Shown piece after piece: positions 8,410-16,745 of a stretch of 35,284 nt of DNA (position 1 is its first letter; each line of letters begins with the position of its first letter). The stretch covers positions 1-35,284 of the forward strand of contig JAVVEH010000043.1 in the NCBI GenBank assembly GCA_032251435.1, written 5' to 3'. Made by a program: the position numbers and the translations under genes. Below the pieces are notes generated by a model that was not told the origin of the DNA, did no database searches, and was given only the letters and a program-made list of their open reading frames with translations. Origin of the DNA: JAVVEH01 sp032251435. GTDB lineage: Bacteria; Verrucomicrobiota; Lentisphaeria; Oligosphaerales; MVZH01.

Positions 8410-10413
8410 TCAGAGGGAATCCAAAAGCCCGGGTGTGGTCAGGGAAATCAGCGACCGCCCGGGAATTCGCAGGCGGATTTCATTGGCCTTTACGGGTGTC
8501 GTTTTTCCCCGCTCCGCCTGCCTGTCCATGCCGGTGATGACTGATGTCAGCGCCCCAATTGAGTCGGGGATGCCATGTAGAGTCACCTCGCAGGATCCCC
8601 CCAAATTGATAAGATGCAGGGTGAATTCTGTCCGCTTGCGGGTCCCGCCGGCCAACGCCACGGCTTTAACGTTGGCGTTGCCGCTGACTTCCGCCAGCAA
8701 AATCCGGGAGTCGGGGGGAACCAGGTTGAAAAAGTGGCGGAGCTGGGCGAAGCGGGTCGGATGCGCGGCCACGCCTCCATCACGCATGGTGACGACCGCG
8801 TAGTCGGGGGTTAATTCCCAGTGCATGGTCCCTTGAACAGCCGCGTGATTTAACACATCGGCGTGCAAAGCGGCTTCATTAAGCGCGTAGTCGTGCCAGT
8901 TGAAGACCCAAGGTGTGGTGTGATCTGACCCGTTCATTCCCACTTCTGTCGCCAGCAAGGGCAGACCGATTTCACGGGAATAAGCGGCCCACGCGCGCCA
9001 GGTGTCAGGCGAAGCCCCGCCCCAAGTGTGAAAGGCGATCGCCGTGTAAATAGCCGGGTCCGGTGTCGCGTCCCGGCAGGCGCGGACATAATCCAACCCG
9101 CGCGGTGACGCGACATCTCCCAGCAGCAGGCCGGTCTTTAGCTGGTGCCGTTTGAACGCCGCCGCGATCCGGGTGGATAAGGCGGCCAGTTCCTCCGCGG
9201 AGAGTTTGATTCGAATGCCGAGGTCAGCCTCGTTCAACGAAAAATACGTTGGTTCAAAGCCGATGACGCGGCGGACGAAAAGCAGGTAGGCTGTGACACA
9301 CTCGACAAATTCCGGAACGTTTTTCGCCGGGAGGATCCGGTCATTTGTCCAAAATCCCCGTCCCGGTTCGGCAAACAACCATTCCGGCCCCGTCCAGACA
9401 CTGGCGATGACGGGCGATCCCTGTTTTTGAAGCTTTTGGTAGAGGTCAAGCCGTCGCTGAAGGTGAGGGTTCCGGGCGATCGGATTTTCCTCAGGCCCCG
9501 CCCAGTCATCGGGGTTTTCGTTGTCATTTTCTGGCTCCCAGGCGGCCAAGTCCAGTTCTGTCCGCAGGTAACCGCTGGCCAGTTTGGACAAGGTGAAATC
9601 GGTTGCCGGCGTGTCGTATTGGAAGCAGTAGTTGCCGCCGAATCCAGTGAAAGAAACAGGGTGATCACGCTCCGACAACGTGATGACCGCGGTCTCCGCG
9701 GGCCACGTCCCGGCGGTGTCCACACCCAGTGAGGAGGAAATCGAATCACCGGCCGCCAGGGCGCCGTTCCGAAGTTGGATGAGGATGGAATATGAGTCAG
9801 CGCCCCATTGCCGATTATCTTGAACAATGACGCTGTCGGAGGGGGGGAACGTCAGACTCAATGGTGTGTCTTTGTCCGGCAAGGATAACAGGACACGCTG
9901 CCCGGCGCTGAGTAACACGTGGTGGGAGTCCGGATCCGCTGTCGGCGGCAGCACGGCGCGTGCCTCGCCGACGGGAGAAAAAACGGTGACGGATCCACCC
10001 GCGAAGACGCTGACCGGCATGTCGACGCGGAGATACACGCCGGCCAGTTGGACCGGGGTGTCGGTCTTAACCGTGTGAGTCAACTGTGATCCGCCCGTCT
10101 GGCGGTCAATTCCCGTGGTCAACCGCACGGGAACGTTTTCGACAACGCCTGTATGCCGCCATTCTTCAATGCCCGCTTTTTCGGATTGATGTCCAGTGAG
10201 ATGAAATGACTTTTGGGAGATGGAATACACTCGTTCCCAATTTTCAGCCGGGAAAACCAGATCCGTTTCAATTGGAACGGGAGTCTGGTCAATTAAAACC
10301 GCTTTGAGACGGCCGTCAGGATGAAGCAGCAAGGGGAATTCCCCGCCAAGCGCGGCAGTGGCGGTCATCAGGCGCCAGATTACAAGAAAAAAAAGAAGGC
10401 CTCGGAGGGTCAT
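8410..10413 (-). CDS. Secreted GH30-like glycoside hydrolase
   Basis: This 667-residue protein has a signal peptide (MTLRGLLFFLVIWRLMTATAALG). After an N-terminal beta-rich region it has a (beta/alpha)8 barrel starting around GFGGNYCFQYD. The putative acid/base is E395 in LNEAD and the putative nucleophile is E490 in ATEVG. The order and spacing fit clan A retaining glycosidases, and GFGGN plus a C-terminal beta sandwich point to family GH30. It would act on a sugar polymer or glycoconjugate outside the cytoplasm; the substrate is not known. The ATG at 10413 follows GGGAG by 6 bases. A start seven codons earlier (10434) would place charged residues before the signal and is less likely. Confidence 0.75.
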   Translation of the reverse strand: MTLRGLLFFLVIWRLMTATAALGGEFPLLLHPDGRLKAVLIDQTPVPIETDLVFPAENWERVYSISQKSFHLTGHQSEKAGIEEWRHTGVVENVPVRLTTGIDRQTGGSQLTHTVKTDTPVQLAGVYLRVDMPVSVFAGGSVTVFSPVGEARAVLPPTADPDSHHVLLSAGQRVLLSLPDKDTPLSLTFPPSDSVIVQDNRQWGADSYSILIQLRNGALAAGDSISSSLGVDTAGTWPAETAVITLSERDHPVSFTGFGGNYCFQYDTPATDFTLSKLASGYLRTELDLAAWEPENDNENPDDWAGPEENPIARNPHLQRRLDLYQKLQKQGSPVIASVWTGPEWLFAEPGRGFWTNDRILPAKNVPEFVECVTAYLLFVRRVIGFEPTYFSLNEADLGIRIKLSAEELAALSTRIAAAFKRHQLKTGLLLGDVASPRGLDYVRACRDATPDPAIYTAIAFHTWGGASPDTWRAWAAYSREIGLPLLATEVGMNGSDHTTPWVFNWHDYALNEAALHADVLNHAAVQGTMHWELTPDYAVVTMRDGGVAAHPTRFAQLRHFFNLVPPDSRILLAEVSGNANVKAVALAGGTRKRTEFTLHLINLGGSCEVTLHGIPDSIGALTSVITGMDRQAERGKTTPVKANEIRLRIPGRSLISLTTPGLLDSL

Positions 10414-10445
10414 GTGTCTCCCATAGGTTGACATAAGCTTTAACT

Positions 10446-10475
10446 ATATTACACGCTTTGTCCCGGTTATGTCAC
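10446..10475 (-). promoter_or_regulatory. Possible sigma70-type promoter for the glycosidase gene
   Basis: On the minus strand, GTGACA (10475-10470) and TAATAT (10451-10446) are 18 bases apart, about 30 bases upstream of the chosen start. This is a fair match by eye only. Confidence 0.35.
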
Positions 10476-10623
10476 GCTTTCTCACGGAGTTTTAAGATTG
10501 TGACTGCCCGAATTGTGTTCGGTATTTTCCAGGTGACACCCCGATATGTTTTTTAAACTGGTTGCTAAACGAATACACACAATTTTGACGGGACGCAAAA
10601 CACATCCAAAAAGGAAACAGACC

Positions 10624-11094
10624 ATGAAACGATTTTCTACCTCAACGATCATTATTTCTCTTGCTTTGGCTCTTGGCTTTGCGGCGCAGGCAGCATTAGT
10701 AAGCGAGGATTTTAATGGACTCAATATTGCGAACCTGACTGGGCAGGGAGGTGGTTCGGGATGGTCGGGAAACTGGTATGGATCCACGACTCCCAAAGTT
10801 GTTGCTGGCAGCTTGACCTATGCCAATTATTTGGTAACCCAGTCAACAGGAGATGCGTGCAGACAGAGTAACAGTGAAAGCAACAATGACCGGCAGGATG
10901 CTCGTGATGTCGCCGCTGCTGACTACACCAACTCTTCAGTCGATTTCCTGAGTTCCATTACCGACGTGGGGACGACTGCGAGAGGGCTTACCTCAGTGGA
11001 GATTTCCCATGCCTGGGAATTGATTCTGGATCCGGCAGTCCTCTGCGAAAAGAGCCGCGGGGACTGCGGAATCCATAATAGTCGCCTATCTTAA
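10624..11094 (+). CDS. Secreted EDFN-type protein, probably truncated
   Basis: This 156-residue protein starts with a clear signal peptide (MKRFSTSTIIISLALALGFAAQA) and a good ribosome binding site (AAGGA, 8 bases upstream). The mature start, LVSEDFNGLNIANLTGQGGG followed by GWSGNWYGS, resembles the N-terminal part of PEP-CTERM-type surface proteins of PVC bacteria. Those proteins are usually much longer and end in a PEP motif, a membrane helix and basic residues, none of which is present. From about residue 120 the sequence changes to ISHAWELILDPAVLCEKSRG, which does not fit the family and coincides with a palindromic DNA element. I infer a gene broken by insertion or rearrangement. It may still be expressed as a short secreted peptide. 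Confidence 0.5.
   Translation: MKRFSTSTIIISLALALGFAAQAALVSEDFNGLNIANLTGQGGGSGWSGNWYGSTTPKVVAGSLTYANYLVTQSTGDACRQSNSESNNDRQDARDVAAADYTNSSVDFLSSITDVGTTARGLTSVEISHAWELILDPAVLCEKSRGDCGIHNSRLS
11035..11067. repeat. Palindromic element at the 3' end of the truncated gene
   Basis: GCAGTCC (11035-11041) and GGACTGC (11061-11067) form a perfect 7-bp inverted repeat with a GC-rich interior. It sits where the preceding protein stops looking like its family, so it may be a small repetitive element that disrupted the gene. Confidence 0.4.
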
Positions 11095-11122
11095 AAATGA
11101 ATGTTTTTCCCTGGCTTCCACG

Positions 11123-11167
11123 TTTCACGTCTTTCACGCTTTTCACGTCTTTCACGCTTTTCACGTC
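11123..11167. repeat. Tandem 9-bp repeat TTTCACGYY (5 copies)
   Basis: Five consecutive 9-base units alternate between TTTCACGTC and TTTCACGCT, giving an 18-base higher-order period. A degenerate sixth unit (TTTAACGAT) follows. The array is intergenic, ending 20 bases from the stop of the radical SAM gene. Confidence 0.85.
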
Positions 11168-11186
11168 TTTAACGATTCATCCCCAC

Positions 11187-12287
11187 TCACACGTTTTCCT
11201 CGTAGTAAAACCGTTTGAGAAAACAGGGATTTTTTTCATTGAAGAGCGTCTCTCCCACTCGATCGGCGACGGCGATGGCGGCGCGTTCGTGGAAGCAGAC
11301 AATGCCGTCCGTCTGATCAATCGCTCCGGTCAAGGTGTAATTGATGCAGCAGCACCAATTCATACACCGCGGGCGGTAGCCGCAGCCAATACATTCCCCG
11401 TTGATATTTCCGCGTTTTGCTAAAACAGCTTGCCGTTTTTTCTCGTTGAAGCCTTCAAACACATTGCCGATAACCATGGTGTGATCCAGATCCTCACCGA
11501 TGAGACGCTCGCACGGATACACATTGCCGGACGGTGCGACGGCGATCTCACGTTCACCGAAGTTACAACGATCCTGGCATTCATAGCCATTTTTTAAGCG
11601 GGTGATGACTTTGCTGTCGATGAAGTTCACCGCGATGGGATGGTTGTCCCGATAGCATGCCAAGTAATAGTCTCCGATGGTTTCGAATCCCTGCCGCCAA
11701 AGGTCTAAAGCGTCCTCATCCCACGGGGTGTAAAAGTTTGGATTGATCGATATGCGGATAACATCTTCCTCTTCAACAAGATAGCGGATGCTGTCCGCCA
11801 AGTGCGCCACATTTGCCGGCTCGGGAACCACAATCACTTCGATTTCAGGGAAAGACTCCCGCAGGGCGCGGAGCCCGCGGATGGTGGCGTCAAAGGACGA
11901 CTTGCCGGTGCAAAACGGGCGGGTCGCGTCGTGCATGGCCCGGTTGCCATCCAGGGAGATCGCCGGATAGAATGCATGCTTGTGAAGCCACGCCACCCGG
12001 TCCTCGGTCAATAACGTCCCGTTGGTGGTGACCGTGGTTCGCAACTGGGTTCCCGCTTTTTCCGCCAAAGCCTCCGCGCGCTCCGCGCAGGCTTGGAGCA
12101 ATGGCCATTCCAGCAGGGGTTCGCCACCGAAAAAACCGAGTTGCAGTTTTGGCGCTTGAAAAGAAAAAGCGAAATCCAAGGCCTGCCAGGCGGTGGTCCG
12201 GGTCATGGCTTCCCGCCGCTTGGCCCCGGCGTAACAGTAGCTGCAATTTAAATTGCAGTCATGGGTGAGAGCCAGAGAAACATCCAC
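11187..12287 (-). CDS. Radical SAM/SPASM domain protein
   Basis: This 366-residue enzyme carries the radical SAM cluster motif CNLNCSYC (C11, C15, C18) near its N-terminus, followed by GFFGGEPLL, the SAM-binding GGE motif. The C-terminal part has a SPASM cysteine set (CNFGE, YPCERLIG, CIGCGYRPRCMNWCC, CFHE) that should bind auxiliary iron-sulfur clusters. The family includes anaerobic sulfatase maturases and peptide-modifying enzymes. The start is a GTG at 12287, three bases after the stop of the proline-rich lipoprotein gene, so the two are coupled. Placement beside a repeat-rich protein suggests that protein as substrate, but this is inference. A sulfatase-maturase role is an alternative; no sulfatase gene is in the window. 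Confidence 0.88.
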   Translation of the reverse strand: MDVSLALTHDCNLNCSYCYAGAKRREAMTRTTAWQALDFAFSFQAPKLQLGFFGGEPLLEWPLLQACAERAEALAEKAGTQLRTTVTTNGTLLTEDRVAWLHKHAFYPAISLDGNRAMHDATRPFCTGKSSFDATIRGLRALRESFPEIEVIVVPEPANVAHLADSIRYLVEEEDVIRISINPNFYTPWDEDALDLWRQGFETIGDYYLACYRDNHPIAVNFIDSKVITRLKNGYECQDRCNFGEREIAVAPSGNVYPCERLIGEDLDHTMVIGNVFEGFNEKKRQAVLAKRGNINGECIGCGYRPRCMNWCCCINYTLTGAIDQTDGIVCFHERAAIAVADRVGETLFNEKNPCFLKRFYYEENV

Positions 12288-12290
12288 AGT

Positions 12291-13025
12291 CTATTTCCCG
12301 TCTTTCGTTTCGTCTTCTTTCGGGGGTGGTGGCGGTTCTGGAGCCGCGATCAGCCCGCCGATCGCCACTTCCGGCGGGGGAGCGATGAGCTTCTCAGGGG
12401 GCGCCGGTGGCGGAGGGGTTCCTTTTGTCGGCGGCACGGGTTTGGATGGCGGTGTCGGGGCGGGGATACCGCCAGCGATCGCCGCGTCTGGAGACCGCGG
12501 GATTATCTTGACCTCCGGGGGCGCGGGCGCGGCGGGATGCGCGGGTTTGCCTTGCAGCCGCGCCGGTGGAGCGGGTTGGACAATTCTTCCCCTGACCATT
12601 GGGACACCGGATGTCGGGGGACAGGCCGGCGTTTTGGAATCGTCCGGCGGTGGCGGGGTTATTTTTCCCGGCGCGGCGGGCGGTTCGGGGGCAACTATTT
12701 CGCCCGGTTTACGGGGCGGCGGAGGCGGCGCGGGCACCGCGATATCGCCAGCCAGTTCCACCGGCGGCGCCGGGGCGGGGAGCGGTTTCGCCGGCACAGC
12801 GATGTCGCCTTTGAGGCGGAGTTCTTCCCGCGCGGCCGCCGCTGGCGGGGCGGATGTTCCGGCCGCGCTGTCACTGCAACCGGCCCCGAAAACAACCGCG
12901 CCCGAAGCCAGCAACGCCGCGCCTTTCAGAGAGAGTCCGCGCAGGTATGTGTCGCGGTTCCCATTATAATCATCAAACGACGGATAGTCCGGTTGACCAA
13001 TGGTTTTTTCAGATTTTAGTTTCAT
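12291..13025 (-). CDS. Proline-rich repeat lipoprotein
   Basis: This 244-residue protein has a hydrophobic segment ending in a lipobox (GAVVFGAGC, then SDSAAG) at about residues 41-50. That fits lipidation at the cysteine or a membrane anchor, although about 30 hydrophilic residues precede it, which is long for a signal. The rest is proline/alanine-rich with about nine loose copies of G-x-I-x-x-P followed by Pro-rich linkers: GDIAVP twice, GEIVAP, GKITPP, GRIVQP, GGIPAP, GLIAAP and others. It overlaps the anti-sigma/vWA gene upstream by four bases (ATGA) and is followed by the radical SAM gene after three bases. I do not recognise a family. It could be an envelope spacer protein or a radical SAM substrate. 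Confidence 0.7.
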   Translation of the reverse strand: MKLKSEKTIGQPDYPSFDDYNGNRDTYLRGLSLKGAALLASGAVVFGAGCSDSAAGTSAPPAAAAREELRLKGDIAVPAKPLPAPAPPVELAGDIAVPAPPPPPRKPGEIVAPEPPAAPGKITPPPPDDSKTPACPPTSGVPMVRGRIVQPAPPARLQGKPAHPAAPAPPEVKIIPRSPDAAIAGGIPAPTPPSKPVPPTKGTPPPPAPPEKLIAPPPEVAIGGLIAAPEPPPPPKEDETKDGK

Positions 13026-15895
13026 GGCGCTGACCTTCCGGTTAGTTTTTCAGCTTGACGGACATCGTTGAGAAGGGTTTGAATTCCCGTGTCCAAGGGC
13101 AATTCGACCGCGACGTGTTCCAAGAGGTGACGGACATCGCTCACAGCGCTTCCCTGAACGTGTTCACTCCCGCGTAATTGTTCCGCGAATTCCGCGGCGC
13201 CAGCCGCCAGGAAGAAGCGGGGAGCTTTTTTCACGGTGAGGTTTTGAATGGCATCCGGAGAAATACGCCGCGATATTTCCTCAATCCGATAGGTCTCCAT
13301 GTCGCGGTAACGCACGTAGACGGTGCCTAAATCGGGATTGAATTCGGGATCTGTGCGCTCAAGTAGTTCCACTTCATATAAGGCCGTGGCGCTTTGACCA
13401 CTGGCGACTTCGCCGGCGTCCACGCTGTCATTGCGGAAGTCTTTATCGGCGATATCCCGGTTTTCATAGCCGATGAGACGGTACCGCCGCACGATGTCTT
13501 TATTGAATTCCACTTGAATCTTGGCGTCCTTGGCGATGTGTTGAGCGGTCGCGCCCATATTCTCGACCAGCGCTTGCCGGGCTTCTTCCGGGGTGCCGAC
13601 GAAAAGATAGTTGCCGTCACCCTTGTTCGCCAGCGCTTCCAGGATTTCATCATTGTAATCTCCCAAACCGAACCCGATGCTGGTGAAGTTAATCCCCTGG
13701 CGGCGGTTGGCGCTGACTTGCGAGAGTAAATCCGCGGCGTCGGTCGGGCCGACATTGGTGGCGCCGTCCGAAAACAGCACGATCCGGTTGACGGCTTGAG
13801 CCTGAAACTGGCGCCGGGCGGTTTCATAGGCGAGCAGAACCCCTTTGTAAAGGTTCGTCGCCCCCCCGCATTGGATCGCTTTCAAGGTGTCTAATATGCG
13901 TTGTTTTTCCCGTGGAGAGGCGGCATCCAGAATAAGGGCGGGTTCCGGGCCGTAGGTGATGACCGACAAGGTGTCCCGCTCGTCTAATTGGTTCAAGAGC
14001 AACTCAATGGAATGGATGACCAGCGGCATGCGGTCATGACGAGCCATGGAGCCGGATGTGTCGATCAGGAATACGAAGCGGCCGTTTTTCCGGGCTTCCC
14101 GACCGATGATTTTTCCTTGGATGCCGATTTTCAGCAATGTTAGGTTTTTACGGAAGGGTGAGGGGGCGCCTTCCACGTGGATCGTGAAAACCTGGTCCCC
14201 CCGGGGGTAATTATAATCGAACGCGTTGACAAATTCCTCCATGCGAATGGCCCCACCGGGAGGCAACTGATTATTCCGCAGATAGTTTTGCGCGATCCGA
14301 TAGGAGGCCGTGTCGGTATCCAGGGCGAAGGTGGATTGGTTGTCCTGAGCGGTCAATTGGAACGGGTTGACCGGAAGAGGCTTGAACCAAGCCTCCTGAA
14401 CGGCTTCCAAATGGGCGGCGGGTAACTCCGTGACTCGTGTGGCGAGGCCGTCCAGAGGGAGCCTCTGAGCCTCCTCTTTTTCTGAGGGCGGAAGATTGGA
14501 TGGCTGCTTGGCGCGTTCCGGTTCGTCTATGGCTTGTTTCAGCAACCTGCCGTTATTCCCGGCAAGATCTTCACCAGACGCGACCGTCCCTGTCTTTGAA
14601 CCGGCTTCGCGAAGAAAGACTTCACCATCATCATATTCGCGTTCGCTGTCTTTTGCCGCGACGGCTTCTTGCTGCCGGGTTTTGGGAAGGGGTGTTGTCA
14701 GTGAGAGAGTTTTTTCCACTCCCGCGCCCCGCGTTTTCGCTTCACTTTCGATTCGGAACCGTCCGACCCCGGCCACGTCCGGCGAAGGTTCCGCCGTGGC
14801 GGCCGCCACGCTGAAGGGGGCGGCATCGGCTGGTTTTGGTTCGGGACCCGCCGCGATGTCACCTTTCCGCCGGTCTCCTTCATCCCGGAGCGCTTTGCTG
14901 GCAGCTTCAGCGTCCCTCCATTTGAAAGATTCCGCTTCTTCAGATTGACTTTTCCGGGGCGCCGGGAGGGCGCCGCCGACACCTCGTTCAGACGCGCTCG
15001 CCGACACCTTCCCACCATACGGGTAAGATCCAGCCGGTTTATTTTTTTTACCGTTCACATCCGTCCCGTCGGTCAGGACTGTGAAAGACGTTTCTTTTTT
15101 CGTTTTCTCAAACCGAGTGACGGTGTTCGCGCCATCGGTTCTCTGATCAAACACTTCATCAGAAAAATCCACCGCGCTTTTATCTTTCCCCACCCCGCCG
15201 CTTCCACTCTTGGCCAACCGGCTGGCGGAAAGCCCTGGAAGGATGATGTCGTGTTCCGTCGCGGGCCGAGCGCCACGCCGCGTCTCCATCGTGTCATCCC
15301 CGTCAAAATCCAGCGCGCTTTCCGGTGCCGGCGCCGCCGGGGGGGCTGGCATGGTCAGGGGGGGGGGGGCAACCGCGGGTAAAGTCAATTCCTCCCGCGC
15401 TTCCGGGTCAAGTTCCTTTGTGTCGAAGGTCCCCGCGGGATAGGCGTTGTATTCAAGGGGGATGTCGTCATCGTTCATCCGCGCGCATTTGTCAAGGCGG
15501 GTTTTGCTATAGTGTCTTTCCGCGGTGAATAATCCGGGAATGATAAACATCCACAGCGCGGCTAAGCCGACAAAAGTCGCGGCCACTTGCAATATCACCC
15601 GGGACGCGGGCAAACCCAATATGCTTTTCCGGGCCGGCGGCGCGGCGGGCAACGCCGCCAACCGTTGATGAAACTCGCCACTGAGAACCGGCGCGTCCTC
15701 CGCGGCGAGCTCATCTTTGAGCGCCTGAACCACCTGGCGCATGGCCGCCACCTCCGCCCGGCACGCCGCGCAGACTTCCAAATGGTTTTCAACGCGGGCG
15801 CTGTCCGCCGCTGACAAGTCCGCAAAGACGTATGCCCCGAGAAGATTCTCAATGGCCGCGCAAGTCAGTTGTTTTTTTTCGGGTGTGTCTTTCAT
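13022..15895 (-). CDS. Anti-sigma factor fused to a YfbK-type von Willebrand A protein
   Basis: This 957-residue membrane protein has three parts. Residues 1-50 form a zinc-finger anti-sigma domain with C12 and H38-x3-C42-x2-C45. A single membrane helix lies near residues 100-122. After a long low-complexity region (about 150-480), the C-terminal half matches YfbK-like proteins: the conserved N-terminal segment (NQSTFALDTDTASYRIA), a vWA domain whose MIDAS motif DTSGS begins at D612, and the C-terminal YfbK domain. The anti-sigma end would hold the adjacent ECF sigma factor at the membrane while the vWA part senses or binds an extracytoplasmic partner. It overlaps the sigma gene by four bases (ATGA). 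A run of 12 C encodes part of a proline stretch near residue 178. Confidence 0.85.
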   Translation of the reverse strand: MKDTPEKKQLTCAAIENLLGAYVFADLSAADSARVENHLEVCAACRAEVAAMRQVVQALKDELAAEDAPVLSGEFHQRLAALPAAPPARKSILGLPASRVILQVAATFVGLAALWMFIIPGLFTAERHYSKTRLDKCARMNDDDIPLEYNAYPAGTFDTKELDPEAREELTLPAVAPPPLTMPAPPAAPAPESALDFDGDDTMETRRGARPATEHDIILPGLSASRLAKSGSGGVGKDKSAVDFSDEVFDQRTDGANTVTRFEKTKKETSFTVLTDGTDVNGKKNKPAGSYPYGGKVSASASERGVGGALPAPRKSQSEEAESFKWRDAEAASKALRDEGDRRKGDIAAGPEPKPADAAPFSVAAATAEPSPDVAGVGRFRIESEAKTRGAGVEKTLSLTTPLPKTRQQEAVAAKDSEREYDDGEVFLREAGSKTGTVASGEDLAGNNGRLLKQAIDEPERAKQPSNLPPSEKEEAQRLPLDGLATRVTELPAAHLEAVQEAWFKPLPVNPFQLTAQDNQSTFALDTDTASYRIAQNYLRNNQLPPGGAIRMEEFVNAFDYNYPRGDQVFTIHVEGAPSPFRKNLTLLKIGIQGKIIGREARKNGRFVFLIDTSGSMARHDRMPLVIHSIELLLNQLDERDTLSVITYGPEPALILDAASPREKQRILDTLKAIQCGGATNLYKGVLLAYETARRQFQAQAVNRIVLFSDGATNVGPTDAADLLSQVSANRRQGINFTSIGFGLGDYNDEILEALANKGDGNYLFVGTPEEARQALVENMGATAQHIAKDAKIQVEFNKDIVRRYRLIGYENRDIADKDFRNDSVDAGEVASGQSATALYEVELLERTDPEFNPDLGTVYVRYRDMETYRIEEISRRISPDAIQNLTVKKAPRFFLAAGAAEFAEQLRGSEHVQGSAVSDVRHLLEHVAVELPLDTGIQTLLNDVRQAEKLTGRSAP

Positions 15896-16497
15896 TGGTC
15901 ACCCCTGTCTTGTAATTGGGCCGCGAGTGTTCGTAACCCCTGCGTCAATCGATAATTGACGGTGCCGATTTTAAGTCCGGTCATGCCGCTTATTTCTTTC
16001 AGAGTGAAGCCTTGGATAATTTTGAGTAACACGACATTTTTTTGTTCTTCCGGTAATCTGTCCACGGCCCTCAAGGCCACTTGGGCGGCTTCTTTCTTTT
16101 CAATATCCCGCGCGTCGTCCAGTTTTCCGCCCCGCGTCTTCTCCAGAACGGATGGATCACTCAACGCCGTGTTTTCCAGCGTCTGGCGGCGCTTTCGTCC
16201 GCGGCCGTAATCCATCGCCAGGTTGTGGGCGACGCGGTACAGCCAGCCGCGCATGTTGCCGATGTCCGCTTGGCCGGGAGTTGTCATGTGTTTATGCAGT
16301 TTTAAGAACACGTCTTGCACGACATCCCGCGCCTCATCATAACGGGACCCAATAAGCCGGGCCACGTACCGCAACAGCGGTGTTTCGTATTCCCGGACAA
16401 CCTTGACTAAGTCAAAGCCGCCCGGCGGAGCGTTCAGCTCCGGATTTAAATTATTGACAGCCAACGTGCCGTCATCGGTTCCGGAAGTCATGCGCAT
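15892..16497 (-). CDS. ECF-family RNA polymerase sigma factor
   Basis: This 201-residue sigma-70 family protein has only regions 2 and 4. Region 2 (about residues 25-95) includes RDVVQDVFLKLHKH and the -10 recognition segment MRGWLYRVAHNLAMDYGR. Region 4 (about 140-195) includes LPEEQKNVVLLKIIQGFTLKEISGMTG, the helix-turn-helix that reads the -35 element. It directs transcription of a regulon that probably includes its own operon. The next gene encodes a zinc anti-sigma domain and overlaps its stop, the standard arrangement for ECF systems. The ATG at 16497 follows AGGA closely; an ATG two codons later is possible. Confidence 0.92.
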   Translation of the reverse strand: MRMTSGTDDGTLAVNNLNPELNAPPGGFDLVKVVREYETPLLRYVARLIGSRYDEARDVVQDVFLKLHKHMTTPGQADIGNMRGWLYRVAHNLAMDYGRGRKRRQTLENTALSDPSVLEKTRGGKLDDARDIEKKEAAQVALRAVDRLPEEQKNVVLLKIIQGFTLKEISGMTGLKIGTVNYRLTQGLRTLAAQLQDRGDQ

Positions 16498-16515
16498 GCT
16501 TTCCTGGCTGAGGTG

Positions 16516-16534
16516 CTGTGAAACCGGTTCACAG
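16516..16534. promoter_or_regulatory. Palindrome upstream of the sigma operon
   Basis: CTGTGAA and TTCACAG form a perfect 7-bp inverted repeat around ACCGG, about 20 bases upstream of the sigma factor start. It could be an operator or a hairpin in the 5' untranslated region. No binding protein is known. Confidence 0.35.
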
Positions 16535-16674
16535 GTCAGTGTCTATTGATTGAGACGTATGAACGCGGGTGTTTTTTAAATGGTTTGGAGTCGGAGTGGT
16601 CTTTTTTTTGCCTGCCCCGCGGCTCAAGGTCGATTCGGTCACGCAATATCTTTTTACCCGTACCGGTGTTCCGG

Positions 16675-16702
16675 TTGTTTACAAATGCCCTGAAGCTATA
16701 TT
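16675..16702 (+). promoter_or_regulatory. Possible sigma70-type promoter for argS
   Basis: TTGTTT (16675-16680) and TATATT (16697-16702) are separated by 16 bases and lie 43 bases upstream of the argS start. The call rests on visual consensus only. Confidence 0.35.
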
Positions 16703-16745
16703 AAGCGTCTTGTCACCGTGATAAAATACCCCCGAAAAAGTAATT

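Noticed and set aside
12253..13019. Two glycine/arginine-rich plus-strand frames opposite the proline-rich lipoprotein
   Set aside because: Antisense of Pro codons reads as Gly/Arg. The minus-strand frame has a lipobox-like segment and overlaps its operon neighbours, so it is the coding one.
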